A stretch of 12,112 bases of DNA. Source: an uncultured Eubacteriales bacterium. Its GTDB lineage: Bacteria > Bacillota > Clostridia > Lachnospirales > Bianqueaceae. Made by a program: the position numbers and the translations under genes. Every line of letters starts with the position of its first letter. The first letter of the stretch is position 1. Under the pieces are notes generated by a model. The model was not told the DNA's origin. It saw only the letters and a list, made by a program, of their open reading frames with translations, and searched no databases. This document shows, piece by piece, positions 6,541 to 12,112 of the stretch. The stretch covers positions 1 to 12,112 of the forward strand of contig ONYR01000172.1 in assembly GCA_900322165.1 (NCBI GenBank). The letters are read 5' to 3'.

Positions 6541-8614
6541 CGTAAACCACCTCCCCTTCCTCCAGTCCGTCAAGGATCTCTATCGAGGACGTGTTCGAGA
6601 TTCCCACGCTCACATATTTCTTGACCCGCTGCCCATCTTCATCGGCGTACACGTAGAATCCGATATCATCCTGCTGAACGCAGGCCTTGGGCAAGATAAG
6701 CGTGTCCTCACTGATTCCGGTATAAATGCGCACGCTGCCGCTCGCCCCGAACTCCGGCAGATCCGCTCCCTCCGCCGGCGCAAACCGGGTCGGAAGCGAT
6801 TCTCCGCGCAAGCGGCGCTTCATATAATCATCATTATCATACGGAAGATAGGACACCTGATAGGTCACCGAATCGATGAGCGCGTCCATCCGGACCGCAT
6901 TGATGAGCCTGTCGTTGCTGTACTGCGCGCCCTGCAGGATCAGAATGCTCTCGTCGGCGATCTTCATCACGACGTCATATTCCGCCACATTATCATATTC
7001 ATAGTAGTTCAGGTCCACGATCCGTCCGTCAAACGGAGCCGTGAGAACCATTTTTGCATATTGTTCTTTCAGTTTGGCAAGCTCACCCTCGAGCACGCGC
7101 ATGGTTGCGCTCTGAGTCTGGTATTGCTGCGACAGCGCAAGCTGCGCCTCGCGAACGCCCACCTCCGCGAGCTCCACATTGTAGGCTGCGTTGTCGATCG
7201 CCTTCTGCAGATCATCCAGCACCTTCTGGGTCGCTTCATCATAGACCGGCTCATCCCCAGCCGCACTTTCCTCGCCCGAGGTTCCACCGCTCGTTTCACC
7301 GGAAGTCTCTGCAGCCGGTGTCGGTGCGCCGGAGGTTCCTGAGTTTTCATCGTTCGGACCCGTCGATTCCCCGCCTTCGCCGGAAGATTCCCCGCCGGAT
7401 TCGCCCCCGGTGGATGCACCGCCGGTGGATTCGCCGCCGGAAGAGCTCTCTGAACTGTCACTGCTCGAGCTGCCATCGGACGATTCGCTGTCGGAAGACT
7501 CTCCTCCGCTGCTTTCCCCAGAGGAACTGCCGGAGTCACCGCTGCCGGAGGAATCTCCTCCGCTGGACTCACCGCCGCTGGACTCAACTCCGCTCGACTC
7601 ACCGCCGCTGGACTCGCCGCTTCCACTGCTTTCACCGGAGTCTTCACCGGTTCCGCCGGAAGATTCTTCGGCCGCATCGGCTTTGATCTGAGCTGCGTCC
7701 GCGAGCCCCTGCACTTCGATCGCAAGCATTTCCGCTTCCATCTGTCTGGTGCGTGCGTCAGAAGCCTTCTCTGAAGCGGTTTTAGCGGCCTCCTGAGCCT
7801 CCGAAGCAGCCTGGGCGGCCTCCTCAGCCGTCTTGGCATCCTTCGCCCGCTGAAGGGCTTCCTCAGCGGCCGTAAGCGCTGTCTTGGCTGCGCTCAGAGA
7901 CGCCGCTGCCTGAACGGCAGCAGCCTGTGCGGCGGCTGCTTTTTCAACCGCTTCAACGGCTTCAGTCGGTGCGTACACCGCATTCTTCTTCGCATCCTGC
8001 GCAGCGGCAAGGGCGGTATCCGCGGCTGCCTGTGCTGCGTCAGAGGCTGCCTTGGCAGAGTCATAGCTATCCTGAGCGGCTGTGGCGGCTGCCTCCGCGG
8101 ACTGAATCGCGACCGCTTTTCCGTCCGCCTGCGTCGCGGCTGTTTCCTTTGCAGTCTCGAGCGCTTTCTTCGCGTTTTCGAGCGCCTTCTCCGCGATGGT
8201 CTGGCTCAGCTGGGCGATCGTGATGCGAATCGCCGCGCCCTGATTGGCAAAGCTGTTTTGTACCTCGGTGCGGTTGATCTCCGCTTCCTTCGCAGCGACT
8301 GCTTTGTCCAAGGCGGTTTGATCAAGCTCAACAAGGACATCGCCGGCCTTTACCAGATCGCCCGGCACAAAGTGAATGTTTTTGATCCGTCCGGAGACTT
8401 CAAAATACAGATCGGTCACCTCCGGTACCACCGTGACCGCGATCTCCATCATATCGTAGATGTTGCCGCGCTCCACGGTAACGGTGGCGGCACTGACACT
8501 GACCGGCTCAAGCAGGGCCGGATCCGCTGCTTCTCCTTTTCCCGAGCATCCCAAAAGAGAGACCGTCATCATCAGGGAAAGGAAAAGACAGGCGATGCGT
8601 TTGCTTACACTCAT
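6530..8614 (-). CDS. Membrane-fusion adaptor lipoprotein with long Ala-rich coiled coil and Ser/Gly/Glu insert
   Basis: At 694 aa this adaptor is nearly twice the length of its two neighbours. The signal peptide ends in lipobox SLLGC with Cys at 23. The first barrel-sandwich half VPGDLVKAGDVLVELD is at about 83-98. A very long Ala/Glu/Lys-rich helical stretch follows (about 100-315). Residues about 317-452 are a low-complexity Ser/Gly/Glu/Asp/Thr segment with 5-residue repeats of the type GESSG. A second helix (about 456-522) leads into the second lipoyl half LTAPFDGRIVDL (524-535) and the C-terminal domain ending IEILDGLEEGEVVYVGE. The insert therefore sits where the hairpin tip should be, far from the membrane, and could span the cell wall. 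ATG at 8614 has GGAGG with 7-nt spacing and lies 21 nt after the previous gene. The family is clear; the role of the insert is unknown. Confidence 0.9.
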   Translation of the reverse strand: MSVSKRIACLFLSLMMTVSLLGCSGKGEAADPALLEPVSVSAATVTVERGNIYDMMEIAVTVVPEVTDLYFEVSGRIKNIHFVPGDLVKAGDVLVELDQTALDKAVAAKEAEINRTEVQNSFANQGAAIRITIAQLSQTIAEKALENAKKALETAKETAATQADGKAVAIQSAEAAATAAQDSYDSAKAASDAAQAAADTALAAAQDAKKNAVYAPTEAVEAVEKAAAAQAAAVQAAASLSAAKTALTAAEEALQRAKDAKTAEEAAQAASEAQEAAKTASEKASDARTRQMEAEMLAIEVQGLADAAQIKADAAEESSGGTGEDSGESSGSGESSGGESSGVESSGGESSGGDSSGSGDSGSSSGESSGGESSDSESSDGSSSSDSSESSSGGESTGGASTGGESGGESSGEGGESTGPNDENSGTSGAPTPAAETSGETSGGTSGEESAAGDEPVYDEATQKVLDDLQKAIDNAAYNVELAEVGVREAQLALSQQYQTQSATMRVLEGELAKLKEQYAKMVLTAPFDGRIVDLNYYEYDNVAEYDVVMKIADESILILQGAQYSNDRLINAVRMDALIDSVTYQVSYLPYDNDDYMKRRLRGESLPTRFAPAEGADLPEFGASGSVRIYTGISEDTLILPKACVQQDDIGFYVYADEDGQRVKKYVSVGISNTSSIEILDGLEEGEVVYVGE
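7261..7666 (-). repeat. Low-complexity coding repeat (Ser/Gly/Glu-rich)
   Basis: This is the DNA encoding residues about 317-452 of the 694-aa adaptor. It is made of degenerate 15-bp units (GESSG, VESSG, GDSSG and similar), most regular near 7555-7620. The reading frame stays open and joins the two arms of the coiled coil, so it is part of the protein and not an insertion that breaks it. Such tracts often vary in length between strains by slippage; that is inference here. Confidence 0.8.
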
Positions 8615-8635
8615 GTTTCTGCCTCCTTCGCTTCC

Positions 8636-9754
8636 TTACGGCATGATGACATAGTCTCCTTCGGAGAGCCCATCTAAAATTTCAATCACTTTATTATTCT
8701 GGATCCCGATTTTCACCGGCTGGGCGGTGCGGTACCCGTCCTCATTCAGGATGTAGACGACCGGCTGGCCCTGCACCGTCTGCACTGCGTCAAGCTGGAC
8801 GAAGAGCGTATCGAGCGACTGCGCCTCCACGACCGTTACGGTTCCGGGTGTGTTCTGCGTAATCGAGGGATCCGGCGTCACCATCTGGAAATAGATCGCT
8901 TCCGGCTTCAGCGACTCGATCCCGAGCTCCGCGCCTGTGTGCGCCACCACCTCATATTCGGTCTGGTTGCAGATCAGAGTGTAGGTTTCTCCCATCACGA
9001 GGAGGTTCGTGTTCGTTGAGTATACTTCAAAGAGCGCTTCATCCATGTTCGAAACCTGAACGACCGTGCGGTCCTTGGTGCTGCGCTCGCCTTCTTCAAA
9101 ATTGTACAGATCGGTGACGGTGCCATCGATGGTCGCGATGAGCTGGCGCTTGGATTTCTCCTCCTTCAGCTCGGAGAGCCTTGCCTCGGCAATCGTGATC
9201 GTGTTGTTGATCGCCTGGATCTGCTGTCCATAGGTCGCATAGACCCCGCTTTCCCGAGAGGTCCAGCCGGGCGTCTTATTATCCGCCGCCTGACGGTCCA
9301 GGATCCGCGCCTCCTCAAGGGCCAGCGCTTCCTGTTCATAGAGCTGGGAAAGCTGCAGGTAGAGGCTGTCGATCTGCGTCTGCTGCGCTTCGATCTGGCT
9401 CTCGATCTGCGTCAGATCCAGCTCCATCAGCACGTCGCCGGCCTTGACCTCATCGCCGAGCGAGACGTACACATGGCCGATATATTCGCCGCCGATCGTA
9501 AACGCAAGCTTCTCTGAGGCGGAGGGGATGTACGAGGCTCGGATCGTCTGCGTCACGATCAGATCGCCCCGCACGACCGGTGTCAGGATGTATTCCTCGG
9601 TATCCGCCTCTTCAAGCATGGGCGCTGCGGGAAGCTCCTCCTCCTTCGGAATCAGACCGCATCCCGTCATCAGGAAGAGCATCAGAGTGATTGCCAGACA
9701 AAGCATCCGGCGAAGGGGTCCTCTGCACCCCCGCTTCCGTCTCGTTTGATTCAT
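8636..9754 (-). CDS. Membrane-fusion (HlyD/MacA-like) adaptor lipoprotein, first gene of the export operon
   Basis: This 372-aa lipid-anchored extracytoplasmic adaptor has an Arg-rich N-terminus, a hydrophobic core and lipobox LMTGC (Cys at 32). The first barrel-sandwich half VSLGDEVKAGDVLMELD is at about 97-113, coiled-coil arms at about 114-158 and 172-203, the second half LIATIDGTVTDLYNF at 205-219, then a beta-rich C-terminal part ending IEILDGLSEGDYVIMP. The last motif closely resembles that of the 694-aa neighbour, which suggests duplication. ATG at 9754 has GGAG 7 nt upstream. The frame stays open upstream to 9982, but that extension crosses the recR terminator and promoter region and would bury the signal peptide, so I reject it. 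An ATG at 9778 has no SD site. In the operon it should work with the downstream permease and ATPases to bind or guide the substrate outside the membrane. Confidence 0.9.
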   Translation of the reverse strand: MNQTRRKRGCRGPLRRMLCLAITLMLFLMTGCGLIPKEEELPAAPMLEEADTEEYILTPVVRGDLIVTQTIRASYIPSASEKLAFTIGGEYIGHVYVSLGDEVKAGDVLMELDLTQIESQIEAQQTQIDSLYLQLSQLYEQEALALEEARILDRQAADNKTPGWTSRESGVYATYGQQIQAINNTITIAEARLSELKEEKSKRQLIATIDGTVTDLYNFEEGERSTKDRTVVQVSNMDEALFEVYSTNTNLLVMGETYTLICNQTEYEVVAHTGAELGIESLKPEAIYFQMVTPDPSITQNTPGTVTVVEAQSLDTLFVQLDAVQTVQGQPVVYILNEDGYRTAQPVKIGIQNNKVIEILDGLSEGDYVIMP

Positions 9755-9837
9755 CGATGCGCTCCGTTTCCTTTCCATGCAGATCATGTATATGACTGGT
9801 ATTTTCATAAAATTCAGCAAAAGACTCGTTCTGAATA

Positions 9838-9881
9838 ATTGTAGCATTTTCCTATTATATTTACTACTGGAAATTACCAAA
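9838..9881 (-). promoter_or_regulatory. Candidate sigma-A-type promoter of the export operon
   Basis: The only AT-rich stretch between the recR terminator and the first adaptor gene contains two possible -10 boxes on the minus strand. One is TATAAT (9854-9859) with a weak TTTGGT 16 bp upstream (9876-9881). The other is an extended -10, TGCTACAAT (9838-9846), without a good -35. Either would give an untranslated leader of roughly 75-95 nt. The position is right, but the -35 matches are poor. Confidence 0.4.
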
Positions 9882-9910
9882 CTGTCCATTTTCACCGATA
9901 AAGTGTCGAG

Positions 9911-9947
9911 AAAAACAAAAACGGCAAGGCCCCTGAAAGCCTTGCCG
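9911..9947 (-). terminator. Terminator of the dnaX-ybaB-recR operon
   Basis: A perfect 9-bp GC-rich stem (CGGCAAGGC 9922-9930, complement 9939-9947) encloses an 8-nt loop. On the minus strand it runs directly into TTTTTGTTTTT (9921 down to 9911). It begins 35 bp after the recR stop codon, so it cleanly separates the housekeeping operon from the export operon. Confidence 0.93.
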
Positions 9948-9982
9948 AATTCGACTTTTTTCTGACACGTATCGCCGGACAT

Positions 9983-10582
9983 TTACATTTTGACGCGTCC
10001 TTCCAGCGCTCGTGAGAGCGTGACCTCATCGGTGTACTCCAGATCACCGCCCACGGGAACTCCGTTGGCGATGCGCGTCACGGTGACGCCAAGCGGCTTG
10101 ATGAGACGGCTGAGATACATCGCCGTCGCCTCGCCCTCGACGTTGGGATTGGTCGCGAGAATGATCTCTTTGACCGAATCGTCCTTAAGCCTCTCGAGAA
10201 GCTCCTTGATCTTCAGCTTATCCGCGCTGATGCCGGCCATCGGAGAAAGCGCTCCCTGAAGTACATGGTACACGCCCTTGAACCTTCCGGTGCGCTCGTA
10301 CGCGGCCTTCTCCCGGTCGCCCTCCACGACCATGATCGTGGAATGATCGCGCGTGGGATCCTGACAGATCGGGCAGATATCCCCATCCGAAAGGCAGCTG
10401 CAGACCTTGCAATAACAAACCTTGCGTCTTGCCTCAACGATCGCAGACGCGAGCTGCTCCGTCTCCTCAACGGGCATCTCGATAATGTGGAGCGCCAGGC
10501 GCTGCGCACTCTTGCGTCCGATTCCGGGCAAACGCGAAAGCTCGTCGATCAGATTCGTTACCGGACTCGAAAAATCATTCAT
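9983..10582 (-). CDS. recR: Recombination mediator protein RecR
   Basis: RecR works with RecO (and RecF) to load RecA on single-stranded DNA during gap repair. All family parts are present in 199 aa, the normal length: the helix-hairpin-helix LSRLPGIGRKSAQRLA (15-30), a four-Cys zinc finger (CKVC 58-61 and CPIC 70-73), a Toprim domain starting IMVVEGDREK (83-92) with the acidic Glu at 87, the LATNPNVEGEATA segment (142-154), and a C-terminal IANGVPVGGDLEYTD stretch (171-185). The start codon overlaps the ybaB stop by one base (TGATG), so translation is coupled. It is the last gene before the terminator. Confidence 0.98.
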   Translation of the reverse strand: MNDFSSPVTNLIDELSRLPGIGRKSAQRLALHIIEMPVEETEQLASAIVEARRKVCYCKVCSCLSDGDICPICQDPTRDHSTIMVVEGDREKAAYERTGRFKGVYHVLQGALSPMAGISADKLKIKELLERLKDDSVKEIILATNPNVEGEATAMYLSRLIKPLGVTVTRIANGVPVGGDLEYTDEVTLSRALEGRVKM

Positions 10583-10926
10583 CAGAACATCCCCGGAATG
10601 TTAAGGTTGCCGCCGATTCCGCTCATCTTCGACTCGGAATACTCATCAACCTTCTTCAGCGCTTCGTTGGCCGCAGCCATGACAAGATCCTGCAGCATCT
10701 CGACATCATCCGGATCCACTGCCTCGGGACTGATCTCGATCGCCGTGATCTCCTTCTTGCCGCTGACGCAGACTTTGACAACGCCGCCGCCTGCGGTAGC
10801 TTCGAAGGTCATACCCTCGAGCTCCTTCTGGGCCTCTTCCATCTGGCGCTGCATGCGCTGCGCCTGTCTCATCAGATTGTTCATGTTGCCGGGCATACCG
10901 CCGGTGTATCCTCTTCCTTTAGCCAT
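10582..10926 (-). CDS. ybaB: YbaB/EbfC family nucleoid-associated DNA-binding protein
   Basis: This 114-aa protein is of the usual length and position (between dnaX and recR). The Met/Gln-rich helix NLMRQAQRMQRQMEEAQKEL (17-36) is the family's N-terminal coiled coil. It is followed by a beta region (GGGVVKVCVSGKKEITAIEI, about 47-66) and a C-terminal helix (DLVMAAANEALKKVDE). Members form dimers that bind DNA as nucleoid proteins; the exact role is unsettled. ATG at 10926 has GGAGG with 5-nt spacing and lies 24 nt after the dnaX stop. Confidence 0.97.
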   Translation of the reverse strand: MAKGRGYTGGMPGNMNNLMRQAQRMQRQMEEAQKELEGMTFEATAGGGVVKVCVSGKKEITAIEISPEAVDPDDVEMLQDLVMAAANEALKKVDEYSESKMSGIGGNLNIPGMF

Positions 10927-10950
10927 AGCTTCCTCCGTTTATCGCTTCAT

Positions 10951-12112
10951 TTATCTCATTTCCACATCCATATGGATGGTGTTGATCAGTTCCTGTGAGA
11001 CACCGCCTTTTCTGGCCTGTCCCTTGCCGATGATCACGCGCACCCGAACGCCGGTCACGTCCGCGATCACGTTTTCGATGAGCTTGATCTTGTCCGGATG
11101 CTGACTCAGCTGCTCCAGGAAGATCGTCATCTCCGACGTCAGAACGATGACCCCCGGCTCATACCCGGCTTCTGCGCGGATCTTCTGGATCGTGCGCATG
11201 CTCGGTTCATGGTCGATCACGGCCTCCTGAATGCCGGGCCATTGATCGATCACGCGGCGGATCTCTTCGCTTGCAGGCTGCGGAGCCGCTTTCGCAGGCA
11301 CTTCCCGCGGGATCATTCCCCGCTGCCCCTCGCCGGTTGCGATCGGCTGCAGGATGTCACGTGACGCTTGGCTCGGATCCGGCGGTGTCGGTCTTTGGAC
11401 CACTGTGCCTTCCCGAAGCGCTTTCTCGACCCGCTCGAGCCTCCGCTCCATCCGTCCGATCTCAGCCATCTGAGCACCGGAAGGCTGCGCGGCTGCGGCA
11501 GTCCCCGTCGCAGAGCCCATCGGCGTTCCTCCGTGCCCGGTCTCTCCGACAAGCCGGATCAGGGTAATCTCGATCAAGATGCGGCGCTGACTGACGGTGC
11601 GAAGCTGCGCCTCGAGCTTGGCAAGCTCCTCGATCCACTTCGTGACACGCTGCCTGTCGACTCTCGTGGCCTGCTCCACCATGCGGCGGAACTCTCCGCT
11701 TTCGGTCTCCAAAAGGTCCCCGGCTTTTTCGCCAAGCACCTGCGTGATCAGCAGATTCCGCAGATATCCGTTCCACGAGGTGACAAACTGAAGCCCGTCG
11801 CGGCCGTCATCGAAGATCTTTTCCACGCCCTTCAGCAGTGCGGTCGTATCGCCATCGATGAGGGCGCCGGTCATCTCGGTAAAGATCGTATCATCGACAG
11901 CTCCGAGAACGTCCTGCACCATCTCGAGCGTAATACGTTCGTGAATGTAATAGGACTGGCACTGGTCCAAAATGCTCAGCGCGTCGCGCATACCGCCATC
12001 GGCGATCGAGGCGATATACTGCAGCGCATCCCGCTCGGCCTCAATGCCTTCCTTCTGACAGACAAGCTCGAGATGTTCCCGGATCTCTTCGGTCGTGATG
12101 CGCTTGAAATCG
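10951..12112 (-). CDS. dnaX: DNA polymerase III gamma/tau subunit, 3' part only
   Basis: The gene runs off the right edge; 386 residues are visible, starting at DFKRITTEEIREHLEL. This is the clamp-loader ATPase that opens the sliding clamp. The ATP-binding half is outside the window. Visible are the sensor-2/lid region with IADGGMRDALSILDQC (about 34-49), the domain III helices (about 85-205), a Pro/Gln/Ser-rich linker (about 235-280) and a C-terminal region resembling the tau-type tail of Firmicutes. I see no A6G-type slippery run in the visible part, so a frameshifted short gamma form is not suggested here. The neighbours ybaB and recR confirm the identity. Confidence 0.96.
   Translation of the reverse strand, partial: DFKRITTEEIREHLELVCQKEGIEAERDALQYIASIADGGMRDALSILDQCQSYYIHERITLEMVQDVLGAVDDTIFTEMTGALIDGDTTALLKGVEKIFDDGRDGLQFVTSWNGYLRNLLITQVLGEKAGDLLETESGEFRRMVEQATRVDRQRVTKWIEELAKLEAQLRTVSQRRILIEITLIRLVGETGHGGTPMGSATGTAAAAQPSGAQMAEIGRMERRLERVEKALREGTVVQRPTPPDPSQASRDILQPIATGEGQRGMIPREVPAKAAPQPASEEIRRVIDQWPGIQEAVIDHEPSMRTIQKIRAEAGYEPGVIVLTSEMTIFLEQLSQHPDKIKLIENVIADVTGVRVRVIIGKGQARKGGVSQELINTIHMDVEMR

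Noticed and set aside
9755..9982. N-terminal extension of the first adaptor up to 9982
   Set aside because: It would cross the recR terminator and the promoter region and place 76 residues before a lipoprotein signal peptide. ATG at 9754 has a good SD site.

Overview
The window reads as a chromosome segment of a fairly GC-rich Gram-positive Firmicute, probably a Clostridia-class (Eubacteriales) bacterium. The reasons are the gene order dnaX-ybaB-recR, strong Shine-Dalgarno (SD) sites of the AGGAGG type, a TTG/GTG-started gene, U-tract intrinsic terminators, and lipoprotein adaptor subunits paired with an FtsX-type ABC transporter. I cannot name the genus. Every protein gene I support lies on the minus strand, so transcription runs from right to left.

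Right end (about 9.92-12.11 kb): a housekeeping recombination/replication operon. It holds the 3' part of dnaX (cut by the window edge), ybaB/ebfC and recR, tightly spaced and closed by a textbook terminator at 9922-9947. Next comes an AT-rich promoter region (about 9838-9881) for a second operon.

Middle (0.83-9.75 kb): a six-gene export cassette. In transcription order it encodes three different membrane-fusion (HlyD/MacA-like) lipoprotein adaptors (372, 694 and about 367 aa), one large 933-aa FtsX/MacB-type permease, and two MacB/LolD-class ATPases. The probable product is a MacAB-like or YknXYZ-like ABC exporter or envelope machine with an unusually rich adaptor set. The second adaptor carries a Ser/Gly/Glu-rich insert of about 135 aa at the tip of its coiled-coil hairpin. 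The last ATPase ends in an AbrB/SpoVT-like swapped-hairpin domain. No regulator or other enzyme gene accompanies the cassette, so the substrate is unknown. A 194-bp gap between permease and ATPase genes holds two copies, 89 bp apart, of a structured element whose stems have changed in a compensatory way around a fixed 15-nt core. A strong hairpin at 757-798 ends the operon.

Left end (1-756): no gene. An intrinsic terminator for a plus-strand gene outside the window (15-50) is followed by a four-copy 21-bp tandem repeat (79-160). Then comes the most striking feature of the window: ten regularly spaced 37-bp palindromic units (184-682, period 51/52 bp). Each can form an 11-bp stem with a 15-nt loop, and read on the plus strand each loop contains at least one GGA. 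This could be a tandem hairpin RNA, a multi-site protein-binding array, or an expanded intergenic repeat. The best candidates for something undescribed are this array and the 89-bp duplicated element inside the transporter operon.
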